Assembly: GCA_003278095.1 (NCBI GenBank) | Contig: QCHB01000004.1 | Coordinates: forward strand, 62,001 to 126,000 | Direction of reading: 5' to 3' | DNA from: SAR116 cluster bacterium AG-390-L20 | Lineage (GTDB): Bacteria > Pseudomonadota > Alphaproteobacteria > Puniceispirillales > Marisalimonadaceae | Length of the DNA stretch: 64,000 nucleotides | Shown here: piece by piece, positions 56,970 to 64,000 of the stretch | How the letters are laid out: the number at the start of each line of letters is the position of its first letter | Position numbering within the stretch: position 1 is the stretch's first letter | The notes under the pieces: model-generated | Told to the model about the DNA's origin: nothing | The model's database searches: none | The model's input: only the letters and a program-made list of their open reading frames with translations | Translations under genes and position numbers: made by a program

Positions 56970-57737
56970 TTATGCGTCTGATTCTGTAACAGCCGCCGCC
57001 CATATAGCTAAACAGAATGCTATTTTGTTAACTACGTCGGCTAAGTTATAAATAATGTTTAAGCTGTTTGCGTCTGCACCACCAGCCATATAACCCATGA
57101 AATAACCTATTGGATAAATTGCCCATCCAATAGTTACTATCCATTTCATAGTATTATAAGCTGTTTTTACAGAATCTGGAGCTTCAGCAGCATTTACTTT
57201 GCTTGCTTCACCAGCAAAAATTTCATAAAGAATGAATATCCAACCAGCCATTCCAATAACAAAACCTAGTGTAGCGTTGATAAAACCTGCCTCACCAAGA
57301 TATCCACCAATTAACATTACTAGTGAACCAACAAATAATCTCCAGAATACTCCGCCAGCAATGGCTGTACAAGCAGCTAAGATTAAATAGAATTCAATCA
57401 TTTGTAATGGAACTGTGATTATCCAGTCAACATATCTAAATACTGTAGGTGATGCACCAGTAGATACCCATACATCTCTCATGTAAAAATAGTGAACTGC
57501 TGCAACTAAAGTGACTAGAGCACCAACAACTAGAGATGTTCTCCACTTGCCTTTAACTCTCAATGATTCCATTAAGAAAAAAACAGTTGCTGCAACCATG
57601 GCAATAGATATTATCCAAAAACTTATACCAACACCATCACTTGGATCCAGGTTACCACTAGCGTGAGATCCTGCATAAGCAAGTGCTGGAAGTCCAGCTA
57701 ATAATGTAGCCGGTATTAAATATTTTAAAAAAGACAT
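56970..57737 (-). CDS. Proteorhodopsin, blue-type proton pump
   Basis: A 255-residue light-driven proton pump with an N-terminal signal-like segment (about residues 1-22) and seven helices. The retinal Schiff-base lysine is Lys238 in NLADVVNKIAF. The proton acceptor and donor are Asp104 and Glu115 in RYVDWIITVPLQMIEFYLIL, giving the D-T-E pattern of proton pumps, and His82 pairs with the acceptor. Gln112 occupies the tuning site equivalent to residue 105 of the reference protein, where Gln gives blue and Leu or Met green absorption. A GGGGAG ribosome site lies seven bases upstream. Confidence 0.97.
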   Translation of the reverse strand: MSFLKYLIPATLLAGLPALAYAGSHASGNLDPSDGVGISFWIISIAMVAATVFFLMESLRVKGKWRTSLVVGALVTLVAAVHYFYMRDVWVSTGASPTVFRYVDWIITVPLQMIEFYLILAACTAIAGGVFWRLFVGSLVMLIGGYLGEAGFINATLGFVIGMAGWIFILYEIFAGEASKVNAAEAPDSVKTAYNTMKWIVTIGWAIYPIGYFMGYMAGGADANSLNIIYNLADVVNKIAFCLAIWAAAVTESDA

Positions 57738-57772
57738 TTATAAACTCCCCTTATACTTGTCATGTTTAATTT

Positions 57773-57786
57773 CTAGCAACTGCTAG
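57773..57786. repeat. Palindrome CTAGCA-AC-TGCTAG at the rhodopsin start site
   Basis: A 14-base inverted repeat with 6-base arms, lying directly after the -10 box and over the predicted transcription start. Further TAGCA elements at 57801 and 57810 lie in the promoter spacer and the -35 box. The arrangement looks like an operator, but no regulator is known for it. Confidence 0.45.
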
Positions 57787-57815
57787 ATTCTATGCAAATT
57801 TAGCATAATTAGCAA
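57787..57815 (-). promoter_or_regulatory. Candidate proteorhodopsin promoter
   Basis: On the minus strand, TTGCTA (57815-57810) and TAGAAT (57792-57787) are separated by exactly 17 bases. Start of transcription would fall near 57780, giving a leader of about 43 bases with a strong ribosome site. A TG-extended TAAATT in the spacer is an alternative -10. Confidence 0.5.
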
Positions 57816-58152
57816 AACAATAAATTGGAATTTAAAGTTAGGCAACAAATAAAAGTTAATAAAATATGTTTTTTTTTTACCTTTTTTGCTAACATATTGA
57901 TTTTAATAGATTTAATCTTTGATAACAATTATCACTATAATGTAAAAAAGTCTTTTTTTTTTAAAATCTTGCTGATAAGCAGCATATATTTCTTAATTTT
58001 AATTGGTTTGTGTATTTAAATATCAAAAAGATAACGTATTTTTCAATAATCTTTTAAAATAAAAGGATACTTTACTATTTATCTCTAAGTTTGTTCATGA
58101 TAATTACAATTTTAATGTTACAAAGGGATTAAAGCAATTATTTAATATATGA

Positions 58153-58929
58153 TTAAATAATCAATTTACCCTTTAAATTTGTTTCAAGTATATCCCAATT
58201 AGGATTTTGAGGTTTTATGGCTTTAGATTTAAGTATCTTATGAATTTCAAGCCTATAAATCTTGTGGTTTATTACATCATCTAGCCACTGTGGAAAATTT
58301 TTATCGTTAACATCTAAAATAGTTTTGAGATAAATAAGTGCCTCACTTTCATAGATACCTCTTAAATTAGTATTTTGTGCTTTTAACGCCGATAATCTTT
58401 TAGGTTTGTTTTCATTAAAAGAAAAAGCACCTGGTATTGACACATATCCATATATTTCTTTTTGCCATTCAAATTCTTTTATTTTTACAGTCCCTAATTT
58501 CAATTTTACAAAGTTATAAGCAACTCCTAAGGCCTCACTTAAGTGCATTGTATTTAATTGACTTTCGTTGAGCCATAATACGTTAAGATCAACTTTTGCT
58601 CCTTCACAGGGCCATTGTGTAGCAGGCATTGATCCATAAGCTGATAAAGACGCTGCATATACAATATCGGAGTCATATAATGTTGCTGGAGTAACGCAAA
58701 TGTCTTGAATCATAGAAAACTTTCTTTTTAATTGATAAGGTGACCTATTTGATCCAACAGACAAAATGGGTATTCTTTTATCTAAATCAAAACATATTCC
58801 TTTCACAAATTGACCTTTATAAAAAGAAAAAGAATAATTGGGGGCAAAATATGGGTAACTTACAGCTCTATTGTAAAAAGATAGATTAGGAAATAATTCA
58901 TCATTTTCATTTAGGTTATTTTTTGCCAT
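58153..58929 (-). CDS. Unrecognised protein, possibly GGCT-fold
   Basis: A 258-residue soluble protein with no signal peptide or membrane segment. I do not recognise the family firmly. ILSVGSNRSPYQL near residue 55 and SAYGSMPATQW near 94 recall the YGSN loop of gamma-glutamylcyclotransferase-like folds, and the later GYVSIPGAFSFN could be another conserved loop, but the match is loose. The C-terminal 70 residues are charged and helical. It lies 21 bases downstream of argC on the same strand and is probably cotranscribed with it. Codon and base use match its neighbours, so there is no sign of recent transfer. Confidence 0.7.
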   Translation of the reverse strand: MAKNNLNENDELFPNLSFYNRAVSYPYFAPNYSFSFYKGQFVKGICFDLDKRIPILSVGSNRSPYQLKRKFSMIQDICVTPATLYDSDIVYAASLSAYGSMPATQWPCEGAKVDLNVLWLNESQLNTMHLSEALGVAYNFVKLKLGTVKIKEFEWQKEIYGYVSIPGAFSFNENKPKRLSALKAQNTNLRGIYESEALIYLKTILDVNDKNFPQWLDDVINHKIYRLEIHKILKSKAIKPQNPNWDILETNLKGKLII

Positions 58930-58950
58930 CTTGTAAAAACACCTAGAAAT

Positions 58951-59895
58951 TTATAAACCTAAAGTTTCATCAAATCCAAGAGCTATATTCATGCATTGAA
59001 TAGCAGCACCAGAAGCTCCTTTGCCTAAATTATCTAATCTTGACGATATTATTAATTGATTATTATAATCATTGCCAAAGATACTTATTTCTAAATTATT
59101 AGTACCAACTAAATTATCTGGCCTAAAATAACCTTTGGGGCTAATTCCTTCATCCTTTTTCAAAACCTTTATAAAATGTGCATCTGAATAAAAATCTTCC
59201 ATCAAGGACTGAATAATTTGAGTGTTAACTTTCTTTTTAAACCATTGAAAATGTATTGGTATTGATACAATCATTCCTTGAATAAAATTTCCAACAGATG
59301 GACTGAAAATTGGTGTTAACTCTAAATTATTGTGGTGTATAATTTCAGGTAAATGCTTATGGTTTAATTTTAATCCATAATTAAAAAAAGGCTCATGATC
59401 TTTTTCTTTAAAGTAATTTATCAATGCCTTTCCTCCACCAGAATAACCACTTACAGCATTAATAACTATAGGATTTTTATGGCTTATAAAGTTATTTTCT
59501 AAAAGTGGCTTTAAGATCACATTTGCACCAGTGGAATAACATCCAGGAGCAGAAATACGTTTAGAGTGTAATAACTTTTTTCTAAATTCTAAGCCTAATT
59601 CTGGTAGACCGTATGCCCAATCAGGATTTGTCCTATGAGCGGTTGAAGCATCAATTATTATTGGAGATTTATTTCCTAGTTGATCAGCTATTTGAACAGC
59701 TTCAACTGCACCATCATCCGGCAAACATAAAAAAGATACATCTGATGTTTTGAACATTTCTTTTTTGTAATGCAGGTCTTTTCTTTTATCTTGATTAACT
59801 GATAAGATATTGACATTGGGGTGTCTTGTTAATTTTTCGTGAACTTGTAAGCCGGTAGTTCCAATTTCACCATCTATAAAAACATTCTTTTTCAT
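58951..59895 (-). CDS. argC: N-acetyl-gamma-glutamyl-phosphate reductase (type 2)
   Basis: A 314-residue NADPH enzyme of arginine synthesis. The opening FIDGEIGTTGLQVHEKL is that of the short type 2 ArgC, and the catalytic cysteine is in SAPGCYSTGANVIL near residue 117. A histidine in the LNHKHLPEIIHH region near 180 serves as acid/base. Length is typical for the type 2 group (about 310), compared with 345 for type 1. It is the first gene of a pair with the unrecognised protein and is divergent from tldE. Confidence 0.94.
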   Translation of the reverse strand: MKKNVFIDGEIGTTGLQVHEKLTRHPNVNILSVNQDKRKDLHYKKEMFKTSDVSFLCLPDDGAVEAVQIADQLGNKSPIIIDASTAHRTNPDWAYGLPELGLEFRKKLLHSKRISAPGCYSTGANVILKPLLENNFISHKNPIVINAVSGYSGGGKALINYFKEKDHEPFFNYGLKLNHKHLPEIIHHNNLELTPIFSPSVGNFIQGMIVSIPIHFQWFKKKVNTQIIQSLMEDFYSDAHFIKVLKKDEGISPKGYFRPDNLVGTNNLEISIFGNDYNNQLIISSRLDNLGKGASGAAIQCMNIALGFDETLGL

Positions 59896-60004
59896 TTTAA
59901 CCTTTTTTAATATTTATAAACATTGCAACAACTTGAACAGTATATTAATAACTCAAGAATAAATTTTTTTGTAATTTTTTTATTTTTTATAGGACTTATT
60001 TTGA

Positions 60005-61363
60005 ATGTATGCACAAAAACTTAATGACAAAGATATAATGAACCTTTTAATAGAAACAGCCATCTCAGAAGGAGCAACTGCTGCCGATTGTGTTTTATCT
60101 AGAAGTAGAGGTGTTTCACTTACAAGAAGATTGGGTAAAGATGAAAATATAGAAAGGTATGAAGATTTTGACACTGGCTTACGAGTATTTGTTGATAATA
60201 AAATTGCCTCTGTTTCAACAAATGAAAACTCTGAGAATGCTATTAAAGATGTTGCAAAAAGAGCTGTTGAAATGGCTAAAATTGCTCCTCAAGACGAATT
60301 CAGTTTTATTGCTGATAAAGAAATGCTTCATAAGTTCCCATTAAATAACAAAGCTATTATTGATAGCTATGATGAAGTTGAGCCCAGCATAGATATTATA
60401 AGAGATAGAGCTTCTGAAGTTGAAGACGCGGCTTTAGGTGTCAAAGGCATAACTAATAGTGATGGAGCTGACGCCTCTTGGGGTGAAGGAGAGACACTTT
60501 TAATGACATCCAATGGTTTTTTTGGAAATTCCAAAAAATCTAATCACAGCGTTTCAGTTGTTGTAATTGCTGAAAAAGATGGAAAAATGGAAAGAGATTA
60601 TAATTACTCTTCAAAGGTTTTTGGAGAGGATCTTACAAATTCAAAAAAAATTGGTCTTGAAGCTGCAAAAAAAACATTAGCTAGAATTGGAGCCAAAAAA
60701 CCTGTGACAGGTAAATACCCAGTTATATTTGACCCTAGAGTGTCAAGGTCTATAGCAAGTCATTTTGCCTCTGCAATAAATGGCTCGTCTATAGCACGAA
60801 AAACAAGCTTTTTAAAAGATATGTTAAACCAACAGATAGCAAATAAATCTATTAGTCTAGTTGATGATCCATTTCTTAAAAGAGGTTTGGCTTCAAGGTT
60901 ATTTGACGGGGAAGGTCTAGGATCTTCAAAAAGTTTATTAATAAATGAAGGTGTACTTCAACAATGGCTATTAGATTTATCTTCAGCAAAACAATTAAAT
61001 ATGTCACCAACAGGAAATGCAAAACGAGGTATTAGTGGACCTCCTGCTCCAGGTATTTCAAATCTAATTTTGATGCCAGGTGAAGTTACTCCAGAGAAAT
61101 TGATATCCAATGTAAGTGAAGGATTTTACGTAACTGACATGATTGGCAGCAGTGTATCAATGGTTACAGGTGATTATAGTAGAGGTGCAAGTGGATTTTG
61201 GATAAAAAATGGTGAATTTTCTAACCCAATATCTGAAGCTACTATTGCAGGCAATTTAAAAGAAATGTTCATGACACTTCAACCTGCTAATGATATTGAT
61301 TATTCACATTCTATAAATTGCCCAACTTTACTTATTCAGGGAATGACTATTGCAGGAAACTAA
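60005..61363 (+). CDS. pmbA: TldE/PmbA family protein
   Basis: A 452-residue protein, the partner of TldD in a hollow heterodimeric protease. It has the family opening ISEGATAADCVLSRSRGVS and the C-terminal GDYSRGASGFWIKNGEF near residue 394, diagnostic for PmbA/TldE. It lacks the HExxxH zinc motif, as expected for the E subunit. tldD itself is at 47.9 kb. The phosphatase gene follows four bases after its stop and is probably cotranscribed. Confidence 0.93.
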   Translation: MYAQKLNDKDIMNLLIETAISEGATAADCVLSRSRGVSLTRRLGKDENIERYEDFDTGLRVFVDNKIASVSTNENSENAIKDVAKRAVEMAKIAPQDEFSFIADKEMLHKFPLNNKAIIDSYDEVEPSIDIIRDRASEVEDAALGVKGITNSDGADASWGEGETLLMTSNGFFGNSKKSNHSVSVVVIAEKDGKMERDYNYSSKVFGEDLTNSKKIGLEAAKKTLARIGAKKPVTGKYPVIFDPRVSRSIASHFASAINGSSIARKTSFLKDMLNQQIANKSISLVDDPFLKRGLASRLFDGEGLGSSKSLLINEGVLQQWLLDLSSAKQLNMSPTGNAKRGISGPPAPGISNLILMPGEVTPEKLISNVSEGFYVTDMIGSSVSMVTGDYSRGASGFWIKNGEFSNPISEATIAGNLKEMFMTLQPANDIDYSHSINCPTLLIQGMTIAGN

Positions 61364-61367
61364 TTAA

Positions 61368-62030
61368 TTGAAAGCAAGAGTTAAACAATTTAAATTTAAT
61401 AGATTTTTAGCTTGGTTTGACATGATTATCAAAGATCATGGGTTTTTAAGATTTTGCTATAATAATTTTCATAAAATTGATGAAAACTTATATAGAAGCA
61501 ATATGCCTACTCCGTCAAGGATTAGGGATTATAGAAAACTTGGTATTAAAACCATTGTGAATCTTAGGGGCGTTAGAAAAGATGGTGGTTGGTTATTGGA
61601 AAATGAAGCTTGTGGTAAATATAACATTAAGTTAATCGATTTTAGGGCCAGGTCACGAGCTGCTCCTGAAAAAGAAATGATTTTCAAGGCTGAAAAATTG
61701 TTTAATAGCATTAAATATCCAGCTTTAATTCATTGTAAATCAGGTGCTGATAGGGCCGGTATAATGTGTGCTTTATATATGCTTATTTATAAAAAACAGC
61801 ATCCTGATATTGCTAAAAAACAACTTTCATGGAAATACTTGCACGTAAAGTGGGCAAAACCTGGTGTTTTAGATGCCTTCGTTGAAAGTTATTCATTTGA
61901 ATATGAAAAAAATAAAATTAAATTTATGGATTGGGTTAAAAATAAATATAATCCTAAAAAATTAGAAAGTGGTTTTAGATCAGTTTGGTGGTTAAGTAGA
62001 TTCTTAGACGATATTTTGCGAAGAGAGTGA
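61368..62030 (+). CDS. Dual-specificity/tyrosine phosphatase family protein
   Basis: A 220-residue cysteine phosphatase. The P-loop HCKSGADRAG (HCx5R near residue 123) is intact, and YRSNMPTPSRIRDYRKLGIKTIVNLRG near 43 fits the Siw14-like/DSP group. The general acid is probably within the segment near residue 90. Substrates may be phosphoproteins, phosphoinositides or polyphosphates; sequence does not decide. The start is TTG at 61368 after an AGGAAAC ribosome-like site inside pmbA. It converges on the exporter gene after eight bases. Confidence 0.85.
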   Translation: MKARVKQFKFNRFLAWFDMIIKDHGFLRFCYNNFHKIDENLYRSNMPTPSRIRDYRKLGIKTIVNLRGVRKDGGWLLENEACGKYNIKLIDFRARSRAAPEKEMIFKAEKLFNSIKYPALIHCKSGADRAGIMCALYMLIYKKQHPDIAKKQLSWKYLHVKWAKPGVLDAFVESYSFEYEKNKIKFMDWVKNKYNPKKLESGFRSVWWLSRFLDDILRRE

Positions 62031-62038
62031 TTTTTTAC

Positions 62039-63790
62039 TTAATTCCCAGCATAATATAATTTTTTATATAATGTCGATCTCTTTATCAATTCTTCATGTT
62101 TACCAATATCAACTACTTTACCTTTGTTAAATAAAATAATCTGATCAGAACCCACAATATTAGATAATTTATGCGCAACAGTAATAGTAGTTTTATTTTT
62201 TGTTAATTTTTCTAGAGTTTTATTAATCTCATTTTCTGTATCAGCGTCAAGAGAACTTGTTGCTTCATCCAGCAGAAGTATTGGTGCATCTTTAAGTATA
62301 GCTCTTGCAATGGATATACGCTGTTTCTGGCCTCCAGATAAATTATTGCCACCTTCCCCGACAATAGTTTCATAACCATTTAATGAGTTACTAATAAAAT
62401 CATGAATTCCAGCATTTTTTGCAGCTTCTTTAATTTTTTTATCAGGAGCTTTTAAATTTCCAAATTTTATATTCTCCTTAAAGCTCTTATTATATATAAT
62501 TGTATCCTGGCTTACTAATGCAATATTATTTCTAAGCGAATTTATGTTTACATCTTTTATATTTTGTTTGTTGATAAAAATTTCTCCAAACACTGGATCA
62601 TAAAACCTTGAGATAAGATTAATTATTGAAGATTTTCCAGCACCACTCTGTCCTACTAACGCAACTTTTGATCCTGCATCTACAAAGAAATTAATGTTAT
62701 CTAAAACATTTGTTTTTTTATTGTAAGAAAAACTTACATTTTTAAAAACAATTTTTGGAGCTTTATTTTTGAGAATTTTTATATTAGAGGCAGAGAACGT
62801 ACTATTGACTTTAGGAGAGATATTTAATTGTAAATATATTCTTCCTAGCGCTGACAGAGCTTCTTGTAGAACAGTATTAAAAGTTCCCAAAGCTCTTGCA
62901 GGCTGTGAAATCATTAGTAAAGCAGTAACGTATCCTACTACACTTCCTGGTGATAGTTCTCCTAAAAACACCCTATAACTGGCTAAACCAATAACACAAG
63001 CAGCTGCAATACCCCCTAAAATCTCTAAAATAGGTAAAATTTTTGCTCTTCCAAGCACAAGGCTAAACATTTTAGAAAACAGGTTGTTTAAAACACCTTC
63101 AGACCTTTTTATTTCCATATTTTCCAAATTATATGATTTAACCATTCTTATACCCTGCAACATTTCTGTTAAAGTAGAAGTTACAGTTTCCATTTGCTCT
63201 TGAAGAGAAGTCGCTATAATTTTCTGTTTTTTTCCAATTCTAAAAATGGGTCTAAGAGCTATAGGGTATATAATGAATACCAATATTGATAGAAGCCAAT
63301 CTAACCAAATGAGATAAGACATTAGTACGCTAATTGTCAAAGTGTCTCTAATTAAATTATTTATACTTCGCTCAAAACCATCTCTTATTAAATTGACGTC
63401 ATTCATTATTCTAGAGACATGGTTTCCGGAGGACAATTTATTAAGCTCTATTAGGTCAGTATTTATTAAATGCCTGCTTAATTTTTTTTGAATATCAACT
63501 GAAATAGATAAAGAGATTTTAGATACTTGTTTTATTTGAAAAAACATTGCTATTCCCCTAATTACTGCGACAAATGCGATAATCATAGGTAATATTATCC
63601 AGTCATTATTTTTATTATCTAACAAACCATCAAAGACAAGTTGTATTAAATACGGGTAAACTGAAGCCGTAGCTGCAACTAAAATTAATAAAAAGAAGGC
63701 TGTAATTATGTCCAATTTATATCTTGATACAAAATCATTCCAAAAATTTTTGATTATTACTTTATTAACATCAGCAATCATTTGATACAT
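62039..63790 (-). CDS. MsbA-like lipid exporter ABC transporter
   Basis: A 583-residue fused ABC half-transporter. Six helices occupy about residues 20-310. The ATPase domain has Walker A GQSGAGKSSI near 378, the Q-loop LVSQDTIIYN, the signature LSGGQKQRISIARA near 478, and Walker B ILLLDEATSSLD near 501. The best family fit is MsbA (flipping of lipid A core) or a related lipid exporter. The divergent gene at the right edge looks like a lipid A-type acyltransferase, which supports an envelope lipid role. The start may be the second Met (residue 4). Confidence 0.88.
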   Translation of the reverse strand: MYQMIADVNKVIIKNFWNDFVSRYKLDIITAFFLLILVAATASVYPYLIQLVFDGLLDNKNNDWIILPMIIAFVAVIRGIAMFFQIKQVSKISLSISVDIQKKLSRHLINTDLIELNKLSSGNHVSRIMNDVNLIRDGFERSINNLIRDTLTISVLMSYLIWLDWLLSILVFIIYPIALRPIFRIGKKQKIIATSLQEQMETVTSTLTEMLQGIRMVKSYNLENMEIKRSEGVLNNLFSKMFSLVLGRAKILPILEILGGIAAACVIGLASYRVFLGELSPGSVVGYVTALLMISQPARALGTFNTVLQEALSALGRIYLQLNISPKVNSTFSASNIKILKNKAPKIVFKNVSFSYNKKTNVLDNINFFVDAGSKVALVGQSGAGKSSIINLISRFYDPVFGEIFINKQNIKDVNINSLRNNIALVSQDTIIYNKSFKENIKFGNLKAPDKKIKEAAKNAGIHDFISNSLNGYETIVGEGGNNLSGGQKQRISIARAILKDAPILLLDEATSSLDADTENEINKTLEKLTKNKTTITVAHKLSNIVGSDQIILFNKGKVVDIGKHEELIKRSTLYKKLYYAGN

Positions 63791-63924
63791 TTCATATTAA
63801 TCTACTTTAATATTAACATAATAATAAATTATAATATAAATTATATGTATAGATAGTTATTTTGTTTTGTGTAAATTTAATTTAAATTCTAACAACTTTA
63901 TCTATGAGTAAAATGGATCAATAA

Positions 63925-64000
63925 ATGCGTATTATAAAACGTTTTAGCAAAACTAATATTGGTCAGAAATTAATAGGGTTTTTGTTTTATTCTATAACAA
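63925..64000 (+). CDS. 5' end of a probable lysophospholipid acyltransferase (DUF374)
   Basis: A partial gene cut by the window edge. Twenty-five codons are visible from ATG 63925 (MRIIKRFSKTNIGQKLIGFL, then FYSIT), a basic segment leading into a hydrophobic helix. That beginning and the place beside an msbA-like gene fit the DUF374 acyltransferase found with waaA and msbA in alphaproteobacteria. The sequence shown is too short to prove it. A small open frame just upstream (ATG 63905) ends after six codons and is not part of it. Confidence 0.4.
   Translation, partial: MRIIKRFSKTNIGQKLIGFLFYSIT

Larger units (their letters stand above)
57738..58152. other. Intergenic region upstream of proteorhodopsin (415 bp)
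   Basis: This is the longest gene-free stretch of the window. Its left 80 bases hold the proteorhodopsin leader and candidate promoter. The rest is very AT-rich with T runs at 57869-57878 and 57951-57961. A plus-strand frame at 57825-58019 (64 residues, TTG start, no ribosome site) is open but looks like translated AT-rich noise. No RNA gene or terminator is recognisable in 58020-58152. Confidence 0.6.

Overview
This 64 kb window is AT-rich chromosomal DNA, densely packed with genes and with very short spacers. It has no rRNA, no tRNA that I could recognise, no CRISPR array, no insertion sequence and no phage genes. Gene content and order point to a streamlined marine alphaproteobacterium. 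The signs are: System I cytochrome c maturation genes; a split F0 operon with b and b' subunits; the ctaC-ctaD-ctaB-ctaG-ctaE order; the mutY-DUF721-dsbA-smc block; DUF1491 and DUF1674 proteins; and a proteorhodopsin with carotenoid and retinal genes. The low GC and compact layout fit clades such as HIMB59, AEGEAN-169 or a SAR11-like lineage, but sequence alone does not let me choose.

Region by region. 0.1-4.7 kb holds two convergent gene pairs for organic acid metabolism (a divergent SDR plus a ThDP enzyme, and a hydroxyacid dehydrogenase plus a class III CoA-transferase). 4.9-11.7 kb is a complete ccmABCDEFGHI operon. 11.7-19.6 kb carries septation protein A, dusA, metY, a PCuAC copper chaperone, pgi, an oxalate-CoA-ligase-like enzyme and a ketopantoate-reductase-like protein. 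19.6-30.6 kb is a conserved housekeeping block (DUF1491, DUF1674, rsmB, heparinase-like protein, purH, mutY, dciA-like, dsbA-like, smc). 30.6-33.2 kb is the F0 ATP synthase operon atpI-B-E-F'-F. 33.2-39.2 kb has a lipoprotein, ispH, thrB, rnhA, a peroxiredoxin, a dsbD-like gene and yqgE. 39.2-47.6 kb is one minus-strand run: ctaC, ctaD, ctaB, a small coxF-like gene, ctaG, ctaE, SURF1, thrC and an M16 peptidase. 47.9-51.5 kb has tldD, gshA and rsmE. 51.6-57.8 kb is ubiA followed by the light-harvesting cassette blh-crtY-crtB-crtI-proteorhodopsin. The right end has an unrecognised protein, argC, tldE/pmbA, a tyrosine phosphatase, an msbA-like exporter and the first codons of a probable acyltransferase.

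How they work together. The window concentrates aerobic energy conversion: cytochrome c assembly, aa3 oxidase and its copper/heme assembly factors, the F0 motor, and a light-driven proton pump that feeds the same proton gradient. The proteorhodopsin carries Gln at the spectral tuning site, so it should absorb blue light. crtI, crtB, crtY and blh convert GGPP to retinal, but no GGPP synthase is present here.

I found no clear new defence system or mobile element. The best leads are: the regulatory layout around proteorhodopsin (a cluster of TAGCA/TGCTA elements over its promoter, and an intrinsic terminator that separates it from the crt genes); an SDR that lacks the YxxxK active site; an unrecognised 258-residue protein beside argC; a strong hairpin after atpE; and three small genes (ccmD, coxF-like, DUF1674) that are easy to miss.
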